From assembly GCA_045597045.1 (NCBI GenBank), contig JAZODN010000090.1, positions 1-28,170 of the forward strand: DNA of 28,170 nt. The letters are read 5' to 3'. Origin of the DNA: SIG588 sp045597045 (GTDB lineage Bacteria > Bacillota > Clostridia > Oscillospirales > Acutalibacteraceae). This document shows positions 14,856 to 22,580 of the stretch, piece after piece (positions within the stretch are counted from its first letter, which is position 1; each line of letters opens with the position of its first letter). Under the pieces are notes generated by a model. The model saw only the letters and a list, made by a program, of their open reading frames with translations. It was not told the origin of the DNA and ran no database searches. Made by a program: the position numbers and the translations under genes.

Positions 14856-17084
14856 GTGTTCACTCGTTGGATAGCCGTTTTGGCCGTTATCGCCTGCCTG
14901 TTCAGTATATTAGGCGGCTGCAAACCGCAAGCGCCCACCAACCCTACCACCGCCACCACCCAAAGCACCAGCACGAGCCACACTACCGACACGGTTGTGT
15001 CAACCACGCTAAACGATAATTCGCAGGTGAATACCGCCAACACCACACTCGAAGGCGAAACCACAACGGGTGATATCACCCTGCAAGACGGCGGCACAAC
15101 CGCCACCGACACCGATACGTCAGGCACCACGGGCAGCACGTCGGTCGTCGGCAGCGGCACGACCACCGCGACCGCACCTTCCGGCGAGTCGACCACCGCG
15201 AGCACACCTTTCGGCGAGTCGACCACCGCGAGCAGCATCGGCGGTGACGATCGCACCACCACCGCTGCCACCACGACGTCGGGCGGCTCGGAACAGCAAA
15301 CGACCTCGACCACCGCCCCAAGCAGCGGCACTCGAACCGAAGAAAAAACATCGGGTCGCACCGAAACCACCACGCACAAGCCGACATACGGCAGCCGCAC
15401 AAGCACCGACACCACCGCAACGTCCACGGTCACCGAAAGCGGCAGCACGACGACCACTACGGCACCAACTCCGATTGTCCCGGCAGGCATTCTCCCGGGC
15501 TCAGCCGAAGCCGGCTCGTCCTTTGCCACGTTGGCACGGGCACCGAAGGATGAACCCGTGACCGTCCATGCCGATACTAAACAATTCGGGCGTTTCTTGT
15601 TTACCGTGTCGGACAACAAGAGCTTGCCGTTCAACGTGGCGTGCCACGTCACGAAGGATCGCATCACCGCCCTGCTTCCGGCCAATGCGGATCTGTCTGC
15701 ACTGAAGCCCACGTTCTCCTATTACGGCCACAGCGTGCTGTATAACGGGAAGGCGATGGTGTCACGTTCCACCGTAATGGATCTCACAAAAGATGTCACC
15801 TTAACCTTAAAAGCCAATAACGGCTCCACCCACACCGTCACGGTGCACGTAGAAACGATCGGTAGCGATCTGCCGTCTTTTTCGCTGTCCACTTCGGGCT
15901 ATGCCACCATCGACAACACGGTGGATTACAAAGCCGCCACTTTCTCGGTAGGCGACAGCAAGACCACCGTGAAGGGGGCCGATTGCTCGGTAAAGGGCCG
16001 CGGCAACACCAGCTGGAGCTATGAGAAAAAGAGTTACACCTTGCGTTTCGACACCAAATACGCCCTGCTTGGCCTGCGTGAAAGCAAAAACTACGTTCTG
16101 CTGGCACTGCATGCCGACCGTTCGCTGCTGCGTTATCGCTTGGGTGAGTATTTGAGCCAAGCGATGGGATTGGAGTTTACCATGAACTCCGCTTTTGTGG
16201 ACTTGTGGCTGAACGGCGAATATCAAGGCGTGTACGCGTTGGTGGAAAAGATCGAAGTGGAACCTGCGCGTGTCAACATTACCGACTACGTCTCCCCTGC
16301 CGTTCCCGTGAATGAGATGGGTTACCTGCTGGAATTTGATAAGCATCTATACAACAATACCACCGAAGCCGACCGCAAAAAGTGGACGGTATTGGGCAGC
16401 GGTTTTTACGATGCCGCCACTAACGAAGTGTTCTTCTATTGCGAGGCACTGGGCGGCCATTGGCTGACGGTGCGCACCACCAACGCCAAAAACCTCACCG
16501 CCGAGCATGTGACCTACATTGCTCTGGTAGTGGAAACAGTGGCCAAAGCGCTCAAGTCGGGCGACTGGGCAACCGTCTCCAAGTGGATGGACGTGGAATC
16601 CTTTGTCAACTGGTATCTCATTATGGAATACTTGAACAACACCGACACAGCGATGGAGAGCAGCGTCTATATGTATATCGACGTGGGCGGCAAATTGAAA
16701 CTCGGCCCGCTGTGGGACTTGGACAACTGCGCAGGCAACCACACCGAAACCTCTTCTGCCACCGCGCATCCGCTGTTCGACAGTAAGGACGGCTGGTTCT
16801 CCTACCTCTTCAAACTTCCCGAAGCCAAGAAGGTGCTGCGCACGCGCTGGTCAGCCATGCAGCCGGTTCTGCGCAACGTGGAAAGTCTTATCGATGATAC
16901 CGCCGCTTCGCTGCAGAAGGCCGCTGCACTCAACTTTACCCGTTGGCCCATTTTGGGCAGCACGCTCAGCGGTCAGCCCTCCGCCATCGGCAAGGCCGAT
17001 ACGTATGAAAAGCAGATCACCTATTTGAAAGACTACCTTGCCAAGCGGCAAACCGCACTGGCAACCTTCTATTCCACCATTTGA
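14856..17084 (+). CDS. CotH kinase-family lipoprotein
   Basis: 742 residues from GTG 14856, chosen because TTTGGAGGTG lies just upstream and the protein then begins with a lipoprotein signal ending in LGGC (Cys22). Residues about 27-215 are a Thr/Ser-rich low-complexity spacer, probably spanning the cell wall. Residues about 230-335 form a beta-rich domain. The CotH domain spans about 340-700, with KGRGNTSW (380-387), KKSYTLRFD, GEYQGVYALVEKIE and GPLWDLDN (about 617-624), the motifs of this atypical kinase family. Spore-coat CotH of Bacillus phosphorylates coat proteins; here the anchored protein would act outside the cell. The VTC gene starts 14 nt downstream and DUF4956 follows. The natural substrate is unknown. 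Confidence 0.92.
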   Translation: MFTRWIAVLAVIACLFSILGGCKPQAPTNPTTATTQSTSTSHTTDTVVSTTLNDNSQVNTANTTLEGETTTGDITLQDGGTTATDTDTSGTTGSTSVVGSGTTTATAPSGESTTASTPFGESTTASSIGGDDRTTTAATTTSGGSEQQTTSTTAPSSGTRTEEKTSGRTETTTHKPTYGSRTSTDTTATSTVTESGSTTTTTAPTPIVPAGILPGSAEAGSSFATLARAPKDEPVTVHADTKQFGRFLFTVSDNKSLPFNVACHVTKDRITALLPANADLSALKPTFSYYGHSVLYNGKAMVSRSTVMDLTKDVTLTLKANNGSTHTVTVHVETIGSDLPSFSLSTSGYATIDNTVDYKAATFSVGDSKTTVKGADCSVKGRGNTSWSYEKKSYTLRFDTKYALLGLRESKNYVLLALHADRSLLRYRLGEYLSQAMGLEFTMNSAFVDLWLNGEYQGVYALVEKIEVEPARVNITDYVSPAVPVNEMGYLLEFDKHLYNNTTEADRKKWTVLGSGFYDAATNEVFFYCEALGGHWLTVRTTNAKNLTAEHVTYIALVVETVAKALKSGDWATVSKWMDVESFVNWYLIMEYLNNTDTAMESSVYMYIDVGGKLKLGPLWDLDNCAGNHTETSSATAHPLFDSKDGWFSYLFKLPEAKKVLRTRWSAMQPVLRNVESLIDDTAASLQKAAALNFTRWPILGSTLSGQPSAIGKADTYEKQITYLKDYLAKRQTALATFYSTI
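15175..15234 (+). repeat. 30-bp tandem duplication in the Thr/Ser spacer of the CotH lipoprotein
   Basis: Two adjacent 30-bp units (15175-15204 and 15205-15234) differ at one base. They encode about APSGESTTAS followed by TPFGESTTAS. In-frame units of this kind can expand or contract by slippage and alter spacer length. Confidence 0.85.
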
Positions 17085-17098
17085 GAAAGGAACCGACC

Positions 17099-17833
17099 AT
17101 GGGACAGGTTTTCAACCGGTTTGAAAAGAAATATCTGCTGGACGAAGACACCTATCGCCGCGTGCGCGAGCAGCTATACGAATACATGGTGCCCGACAAA
17201 TACAGCACGGGTGACGGGTTTTATCTCGTGAACAACCTGTATCTGGACACAGATGACCATTGGTTCATCCGCGACTCGCTGCAAAAACCGCGGTATAAGG
17301 AAAAACTTCGTTTGCGCTGTTACGGCGAGGTGGGCAACCAATCTGCCCTGTTTTTTGAAATCAAAAAGAAGATCAATCGTCGCGTGAACAAACGGCGTGT
17401 TAAGACGGATTTTGATTCCGCCATGACCTTTATCGAAACCCACGAATCACCCGACACATCCGAGCAAAACCGCCAGATCAACGGGGAGATACAATACATA
17501 CTTGATCAAAAAAGCCCCACTCCGAAGGTCGCGCTGTTTTACGATCGGCAGGCGTTTTTTCTGCCGCAAGACGATGACTTGCGCATCACCTTCGATTACA
17601 ACCTGCGCGCACGGCGCACCGAATTGGATTTCGATCACGAAACCTACGGCGCCTACATTCTTCCGCGCGAAAAATACATTATGGAAGTTAAGGTCAGCAC
17701 CGCCTACCCACTGTGGCTCGCGGATACCTTTTCGAAACTTCGGTTGTCCCGTATCAGCTATTCCAAATACGGAAACGAATACCGTCAATTTTTGCACAAC
17801 AACTATGCCCACGGATTGTATATTCCAAAGTGA
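17099..17833 (+). CDS. VTC-domain polyphosphate polymerase-like protein
   Basis: 244 residues. It has the tunnel fold of the catalytic VTC4 domain, which makes polyphosphate from nucleoside triphosphate in yeast vacuoles. Charged strands that line such a tunnel are visible: RFEKKYLL at residues 7-14, NLYLDTDDHWFI, KEKLRLRCYG, FFEIKKKINRRVNKRR and EKYIMEVKVSTAYPLWL. The size fits a stand-alone bacterial VTC domain. There is no signal peptide or membrane segment, so it is cytosolic. The ATG at 17099 has GAAAGG 8 nt upstream; a longer frame from 17081 overlaps the CotH stop. It lies between the CotH and DUF4956 genes, a recurrent Gram-positive arrangement. Confidence 0.92.
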   Translation: MGQVFNRFEKKYLLDEDTYRRVREQLYEYMVPDKYSTGDGFYLVNNLYLDTDDHWFIRDSLQKPRYKEKLRLRCYGEVGNQSALFFEIKKKINRRVNKRRVKTDFDSAMTFIETHESPDTSEQNRQINGEIQYILDQKSPTPKVALFYDRQAFFLPQDDDLRITFDYNLRARRTELDFDHETYGAYILPREKYIMEVKVSTAYPLWLADTFSKLRLSRISYSKYGNEYRQFLHNNYAHGLYIPK

Positions 17834-17851
17834 TGTAAGGAGGAGCTACTC

Positions 17852-18610
17852 ATGTTATTCGATCTGATTGCCGAACTGTTTGCCACTTCGCCCACCTCGT
17901 CTGCCGATGCGCTTGCCAATATGTTGGTGAACGGGCAGGCCAGCGCCGTGGCCTCTCACCCTTTTCTCGCCTTTGTGGTCATCGCGGTCTTCTGCTGCCT
18001 GTTTGGCGGTGTAGCCGCCGCGGTATACGGCTTTACCAAACGGGATGAGCCTCTTTCCTGGAACTTTATGATCGCCATCGCACTGTTGCCCAGCATCATT
18101 TCCATGCTGGTATACCTCACGCGTGACAGCTTTATCGGGGTGCTGAGCATGGCCGGCATCTTCACCATGGTGCGTTTCCGCAGCATCGCAGCCGATCCGA
18201 AAGACCTTGCCTGCGTGGTGTTTACCATGGCAATCGGTCTGGCCGGCGGTTCCAAACTGCTCGCCTATGCCGCTGCGGCAACCGGTGTGTTTGTGGCGTT
18301 TTTGGCGGTGGCCTATCTCATTGGTCTCACGCGCCACACCACCCGTTCACGCTGCAAGTTGAAAATCACCGTTCCCGAAAACATGTGTTGGGACAAAACC
18401 TTTGAAGAGGTGTTAAAAACCTACACCCGTCGCGCAACGCTGGCTCGGGTAAAAACGGTCGAGCTCGGTTCCTTCTTTGAATTGATGTATGACATTACTT
18501 TGAAGCCGGGAGCAGATGAAAAGGCCATGATCGATGCCATTCGCACTCGCAACGGCAACCTTACCGTGCTTTTAAATAAGCGCCCCGACTCCACCTACGA
18601 TCCGATGTAA
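17852..18610 (+). CDS. DUF4956-family membrane protein
   Basis: 252 residues with AAGGAGGAG before the ATG. Membrane segments occur at about 35-60 (FVVIAVFCCLFGGVAAAVYGF), 70-90 (MIAIALLPSIISMLVYL), 95-110 (FIGVLSMAGIFTMVRF) and 122-155. The DUF4956 signature is clear: VRFRSIAADPKDLACVVFTMAIGLAGG. The last 90 residues form a soluble domain, probably cytoplasmic. The function is unknown; the constant partnership with VTC proteins has suggested a role in membrane passage or regulation of polyphosphate, but that is inference. It is the last gene of the operon, 18 nt after the VTC gene, followed by a 20-bp terminator stem. Confidence 0.92.
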   Translation: MLFDLIAELFATSPTSSADALANMLVNGQASAVASHPFLAFVVIAVFCCLFGGVAAAVYGFTKRDEPLSWNFMIAIALLPSIISMLVYLTRDSFIGVLSMAGIFTMVRFRSIAADPKDLACVVFTMAIGLAGGSKLLAYAAAATGVFVAFLAVAYLIGLTRHTTRSRCKLKITVPENMCWDKTFEEVLKTYTRRATLARVKTVELGSFFELMYDITLKPGADEKAMIDAIRTRNGNLTVLLNKRPDSTYDPM

Positions 18611-18623
18611 CGTACATAGCGAT

Positions 18624-18669
18624 AAAAACAGATAGAGCGTATCTTTAGCGATACGCTCTATCTGTTTTT
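18624..18669 (+). terminator. Very strong terminator of the CotH-VTC-DUF4956 operon
   Basis: A perfect 20-bp stem (18624-18643 with 18650-18669; arms begin AAAAACAGATAGAGCG and end CGCTCTATCTGTTTTT) surrounds a TTTAGC loop. The A/T flanks allow action in both directions. Confidence 0.95.
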
Positions 18670-18811
18670 GAAGTTTCGCACGCCGTGAAAGGCGCCGGCC
18701 CCTCGCCTTCTCTTGTCAGGCGAAAGGCGGTGAGCCCAAGTCCCACTGCACACATGTTAAAAAAGTGTCTGACTTTTGTTGTATTTCGAAAAAATTTCGA
18801 TATCTTCGGGA

Positions 18812-18840
18812 TTGCAACTGCAAGCGGTTCGTGTTATACT
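18812..18840 (+). promoter_or_regulatory. Promoter of the MFS/LacI pair with overlapping operator candidates
   Basis: TTGCAA (18812-18817) and TATACT (18835-18840) are 17 bp apart. TTGCA-AC-TGCAA (18812-18823) is a perfect inverted repeat over the -35 box, partly overlapped by AACTGC-AA-GCGGTT (18816-18829, one mismatch). Upstream, TCGAAA-AAA-TTTCGA (18786-18800) is another perfect inverted repeat. Any of these could be the site of the LacI-type regulator encoded downstream. Confidence 0.65.
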
Positions 18841-18865
18841 GTGCCTTTGGAAAGGGAGTGATTCC

Positions 18866-20206
18866 ATGCATCGTCTTCGTGCCTATCGGCATTATCTGCA
18901 GTATCGCCGCCGCCACAAGGTGGTGCCGGCGTGCACGCGCGACATCTATAAAACCAGCCGCACGCTGTATATCATCGAAGCCGCACTGGAATATTTTGTA
19001 TCCCTTTTGGTCAGCGGTGCGTTTCTCGCTAAGGTATCCACCCACCTCGGCATTTCGGATAGCCTCACCGGCATCGTCACGGCTTTCGTGTCGCTCGGAT
19101 GCAGTTTTCAGATGCTCTCCATCTTTTTAAATCGGAAAAACGGCGTAAAACGTATGGTGATCGCCGCATCGGTCATCAACGAACTGCTCTTTGCCGCCAT
19201 CTATCTCACACCCTTTGTGCCCCTTTCTTCCGGCGGCAAAGCGGCGGTATTCGTGGTGTGCATGATGGCGGCACACATCATTCATCAAATGTTCAATTCC
19301 CCCAAGATCGGGTGGTACATGTCGCTGGTGGATGACCACAAACGCGGTGTGTTCACCGCCAACAAAGAGATCATCTCACTCATCGGCGGCATGGTTTTCA
19401 CCGCTGTGATGGGCAATATGATGGACCGTTTTGAAGCGGCCGGCAATCTCACCGGCGGTTTTGTCGTGTGCGGCATCACCCTCTTCATATTGATGGTAGG
19501 TCACACCCTCACATTTGCCTTCTCCAAAGAAAAGCCGCAGGAACCCACGGCAGAAAACAGTGCCTTTTTGCCGAAGGTGCGCATGCTTCTCAAAAACCGT
19601 TCATACATAAAAGCGGTGGCTGTCGGTGTACTGTGGAACATTGCCACCCACTGCACCACGCCGTTCTATGCAACCTATCAGATCAGCGAACTCGGCTTTT
19701 CCCTCTCCTTTGTGGCGGTGCTGGGTATCGTCTCCTCCGTTGTACGCGCCCTCTTCTCGCGCCGTATGGGGCGGTTTGCCGACCGTCACTCCTTCGCCAA
19801 AATGATGCTCTTGTGCCTGCTGCTGATCGGCGGCAGTTTCGGGGTTATGGTGTTCACCGTGCCGCAAAACGGCCTTGTGCTGTTCACCGTCTACACCGTG
19901 CTGTGTGCTATCGCCAACGCCGGTCTAAACAGCGCGCTGATCAATTTGGTGTTCGATTATGCACCGCATGATCTACGCAGCGAAGCATTGGCTCTGCAGC
20001 GCACGGTATACGGCCTCGGCGGCTTCTTTGCCGCGGTGGCGGTCAGCCCCTTGATCGCCCACATTCAAGGAAACGGCAACCGTTTTCTCGGCCTTTCGGT
20101 GTACGCCCAGCAAGTCACCTCCGCACTGGCGCTGCTCCTCACGGCAGGCGTTGCTCTTTTCCTTTATTTCGGCATGATTCGGAACAAAAAGGCGGTGACG
20201 AAATGA
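18866..20206 (+). CDS. Major facilitator superfamily transporter
   Basis: 446 residues from ATG 18866 (AAAGGGAGTG upstream; the longer frame from 18776 would include the promoter and is rejected). About twelve membrane segments are visible, with a basic 30-residue cytoplasmic N terminus (MHRLRAYRHYLQYRRRHK). Between the halves lies a hydrophilic loop (FSKEKPQEPTAENSAFLPKVRMLLKNRSY), and the second half contains RRMGRFADRHSF, the loop-2/3-type MFS motif. The substrate is unknown. The LacI regulator gene overlaps its 3' end by 4 nt (ATGA), suggesting uptake or efflux of a sugar or sugar-like compound. Confidence 0.9.
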   Translation: MHRLRAYRHYLQYRRRHKVVPACTRDIYKTSRTLYIIEAALEYFVSLLVSGAFLAKVSTHLGISDSLTGIVTAFVSLGCSFQMLSIFLNRKNGVKRMVIAASVINELLFAAIYLTPFVPLSSGGKAAVFVVCMMAAHIIHQMFNSPKIGWYMSLVDDHKRGVFTANKEIISLIGGMVFTAVMGNMMDRFEAAGNLTGGFVVCGITLFILMVGHTLTFAFSKEKPQEPTAENSAFLPKVRMLLKNRSYIKAVAVGVLWNIATHCTTPFYATYQISELGFSLSFVAVLGIVSSVVRALFSRRMGRFADRHSFAKMMLLCLLLIGGSFGVMVFTVPQNGLVLFTVYTVLCAIANAGLNSALINLVFDYAPHDLRSEALALQRTVYGLGGFFAAVAVSPLIAHIQGNGNRFLGLSVYAQQVTSALALLLTAGVALFLYFGMIRNKKAVTK

Positions 20207-21165
20207 CCTTAAAGGACGTCGCCAAACGCGCTAACGTATCGGTCTCCACCGCCTCGAAAGCCTTACGCCAGTCCTTTGATGTGTCCGAAGCGACACGCCG
20301 GCGAGTGCTTGCAGCGGCGCAGACACTCGGCTATTTTCACGAAAAGAAAAAGGTGTTAGCCGAAAACCATCGCCCCGACAGCTGGATGTTTGCAGTGCTC
20401 TGTCCCGAGGTGATCAGCCCACGCTATTCCGCCGCCGTACACGCCATTGCTGCCGCGGCCAAAGCCGCCGGCTGCAAAACCGTGATTTACAACACCGGAT
20501 TCGATCGCACGGAAATTCGCGCAACGGCACAAATGTGCGTGGACAATCCACATATCGATGCAGTGCTCTCGCTGACAGACTTGCATGATTTTACCCCTTC
20601 GCCCACCGTTCCCATCGTAGTGTTTGCCGAGCAAGCCTCTTCCACCTGTTCCACCGTGCACGTCGATCTCAGCGCGGCGTTATCCGCCCTTCGCGATAAA
20701 TATGCCGATGCAGCCGTTACCATTGTCGGCGAGCAATTAACGCGCAGCTATCGCCGACAGATGCTGCCGTGGCTTACCTGTGACGAGGTGATCGGCCGTG
20801 GGCGGTATGATCAGGCCGGGGCGGATGCCGCCGCACAGTTGCTCACTCGCCCCACACTGCCCGATCTCATTATCTGCACCTACGACGAGATCGCCTACGG
20901 ACTGATCGCCCATCTCACCGCCCACGGTGTGGCTATCCCCAACGACACCGAAGTGGTCGCCATCAACAATAGCTACGCCTCCAAGTGGGTGCACGGCGGC
21001 GTGTCGGCCATCGCGTTTGATTACGGCGACGTATTTGATGCCGTGATACGCGACATAGTGTGCGACCTGCAGCAAAAACAGATAACCCCTCGCCATCGGC
21101 GCGTGACCACTCGTTTTGTGGAACGCAACACAACCAAACCGCCGTCCCTCTCCACCACCCCATGA
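20203..21165 (+). CDS. LacI-family transcriptional regulator
   Basis: 320 residues. Residues 1-50 are a LacI helix-turn-helix (TLKDVAKRANVSVSTASKALRQSFDVSEATRRRVLAAAQTLGY), including the hinge region. The rest is a periplasmic-binding-protein-like effector domain (WMFAVLCPEVISPRYSAAVHAI, then LIICTYDEIAYGLIAHLTAHGVAIPNDTEVVAINNS). It would bind a sugar-type ligand and control the MFS gene with which it shares the ATGA stop/start overlap; operator candidates lie at the promoter. It is slightly short for the family (commonly 330-340) but has no missing core segment. A convergent terminator follows at 21178-21208. Confidence 0.93.
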   Translation: MTLKDVAKRANVSVSTASKALRQSFDVSEATRRRVLAAAQTLGYFHEKKKVLAENHRPDSWMFAVLCPEVISPRYSAAVHAIAAAAKAAGCKTVIYNTGFDRTEIRATAQMCVDNPHIDAVLSLTDLHDFTPSPTVPIVVFAEQASSTCSTVHVDLSAALSALRDKYADAAVTIVGEQLTRSYRRQMLPWLTCDEVIGRGRYDQAGADAAAQLLTRPTLPDLIICTYDEIAYGLIAHLTAHGVAIPNDTEVVAINNSYASKWVHGGVSAIAFDYGDVFDAVIRDIVCDLQQKQITPRHRRVTTRFVERNTTKPPSLSTTP

Positions 21166-21177
21166 TGCGGATAAAAC

Positions 21178-21208
21178 AAAAAGTGTGCAGAAATTCTGCA
21201 CACTTTTT
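21178..21208. terminator. Bidirectional terminator between lacI-type gene and prfB
   Basis: AAAAAGTGTGCAGAA and TTCTGCACACTTTTT form a perfect 15-bp inverted repeat around a single A. It lies between the convergent stops at 21165 and 21210 and has A/T tracts on both sides. Confidence 0.93.
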
Positions 21209-21209
21209 C

Positions 21210-22334
21210 TTATTCCTTATACCCAAGCGTACCGTTGGCAGAGGCCTTCAAATACGCGTTGACAAAGCCGTCCAAATCGCCATCCATCACCGCGTTGATG
21301 TTGCCCATTTCAAACCCCGTGCGATGATCTTTTGCCAAGGTGTACGGCATAAACACATACGAACGGATCTGGCTGCCCCACTCGATCTGTGCCTGCGTAC
21401 CCTTGATATCGTCGATCTTATCAAGGTGCTCGCGTTCCTTGATCTCCAGCAGTTTGGCTTTCAGCATGTTCATCGCCGTGTCACGGTTTTGGAACTGGCT
21501 GCGTTCGGTTTGGCAAGCCACCACAATACCGGTGGGAATGTGTGTCAAACGCACAGCCGACGAAGTTTTGTTGATGTGCTGACCGCCGGCGCCGGACGAA
21601 CGGAACACGTCCATCTTCACGTCTTCGGGGCGGATATCCACCTGAATGGTATCATCCAGTTCGGGCATCACTTCCACCGCCGCAAAAGAGGTGTGGCGGC
21701 GCCCCGAGGCGTCAAACGGTGACACACGCACCAAGCGGTGCACGCCGGCCTCCCCCTTCAAGAAGCCGTAAACGTTTTCACCCTCAATCATAATGCTCGC
21801 GCTCTTAAGGCCGGCAGGATCGCCGTCCACATAGTCGAGCAGTTTGTAGTTATAGCCGTGGCTTTCTGCCCAACGGGTATACATACGATACAACATCGAG
21901 GCCCAATCCTGCGCTTCGGTGCCGCCGGCACCGGCATGGAAGGACAAAATGGCGTTGCGGCTGTCGTATTCCCCCGTGAGCAGCGTAGCCAGACGCTGCT
22001 GCTCCAACGAAGCCGCGATACCGTCCACCGCCGTGGCGCACTCTTCCAGAAGAGATTCGTCCTCTTCCTCGTTCGCCAGTTCGATTAAGGTCACCGTATC
22101 GTGGTAAGACGCTACCAGCGTTTCATACGCTTCGATCTTACCCTTCAGCCGTGCCGCGCGCTGAGTCACTTCCTGCGCGCGCTCCATATTATCCCAAAAG
22201 CCATCCTCTGCCGCGCGCATATCCAACTCTTCCACTTCGGTGCGCATCTGTTTGAGGCCGATTGCATTTTGCAGATCGTCGATATCCGGCCACAGGGCTT
22301 CCAGTTTTAATTGCAATTCTTCAAATGCCAGCAT
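21210..22334 (-). CDS. prfB: Peptide chain release factor 2 (no programmed frameshift)
   Basis: 374 residues in one uninterrupted frame. RF2 recognises UGA and UAA and triggers peptide release. The codon-recognition motif SPF is in VRVSPFDASGRRHTSF, and the catalytic GGQ is in SSGAGGQHINKTSSAVR; other RF2 landmarks are GGTEAQDWASMLYRMYTRWAE and WGSQIRSYVF. Most bacterial prfB genes have an in-frame UGA near codon 26 (CUU UGA C) bypassed by +1 frameshifting; here that position reads GGC CTC AAA CAG with no stop, so the autoregulatory switch is absent. AAAGGAG lies 6 nt before the ATG. It is monocistronic, with a promoter at 22431-22459. Confidence 0.97.
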   Translation of the reverse strand: MLAFEELQLKLEALWPDIDDLQNAIGLKQMRTEVEELDMRAAEDGFWDNMERAQEVTQRAARLKGKIEAYETLVASYHDTVTLIELANEEEDESLLEECATAVDGIAASLEQQRLATLLTGEYDSRNAILSFHAGAGGTEAQDWASMLYRMYTRWAESHGYNYKLLDYVDGDPAGLKSASIMIEGENVYGFLKGEAGVHRLVRVSPFDASGRRHTSFAAVEVMPELDDTIQVDIRPEDVKMDVFRSSGAGGQHINKTSSAVRLTHIPTGIVVACQTERSQFQNRDTAMNMLKAKLLEIKEREHLDKIDDIKGTQAQIEWGSQIRSYVFMPYTLAKDHRTGFEMGNINAVMDGDLDGFVNAYLKASANGTLGYKE

Positions 22335-22430
22335 ACTATGCTCCTTTGCATCGTTTCTCCTTAAAGGCGAGCGATCAAACCCAAACGCCGTTTTGCAAAG
22401 GCAGAGCAGGGTTTAATCCGTCATCTTAAT

Positions 22431-22459
22431 AGTATACCGAAAAACGCCGCGTTTGTAAA
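22431..22459 (-). promoter_or_regulatory. Promoter of prfB
   Basis: On the minus strand TTTACA (22454-22459) and TATACT (22431-22436) are 17 bp apart. The -35 box lies inside one arm of the perfect palindrome at 22452-22489. Confidence 0.8.
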
Positions 22460-22489
22460 GATATTTTTTGCAAAAAATATCTTTACAAA
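22452..22489. repeat. 38-bp perfect palindrome over the prfB -35 region
   Basis: Each 18-bp arm reads TTTGTAAAGATATTTTTT, with a central GC and no mismatch. It covers the prfB -35 box and the sequence upstream. The A/T tracts flank the centre rather than the ends, unlike an ordinary terminator. Confidence 0.9.
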
Positions 22490-22534
22490 AACCGCACGTA
22501 CAAACGCCCCCTCCGCTTTTAGGGCACGCAGCGC

Positions 22535-22565
22535 AAAAAACGCCTCCCCCGGCGCAGGGGAGGCG
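22535..22565 (-). terminator. Terminator of the pyridoxal kinase gene
   Basis: CGCCTCCCC (22541-22549) and GGGGAGGCG (22557-22565) pair; read leftward the stem is followed by six T residues (22535-22540). It lies 16 nt past the kinase stop. Confidence 0.92.
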
Positions 22566-22580
22566 TAACCAAAACCATGT

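Noticed and set aside
15175..15234. Possible CRISPR or other short repeat array
   Set aside because: There are only two directly adjacent copies, in frame with a protein spacer, with no unique spacers between them.
14852..15712. 286-residue Val-rich minus-strand frame opposite the CotH spacer
   Set aside because: Val and Ser runs here are the reverse complement of Thr/Ala/Ser codons (ACC, GCC, AGC) in the low-complexity spacer.
22452..22489. Palindrome as the terminator of prfB or the kinase gene
   Set aside because: It lies upstream of the prfB promoter, not after a stop codon. The kinase gene already has a good terminator at 22535-22565.
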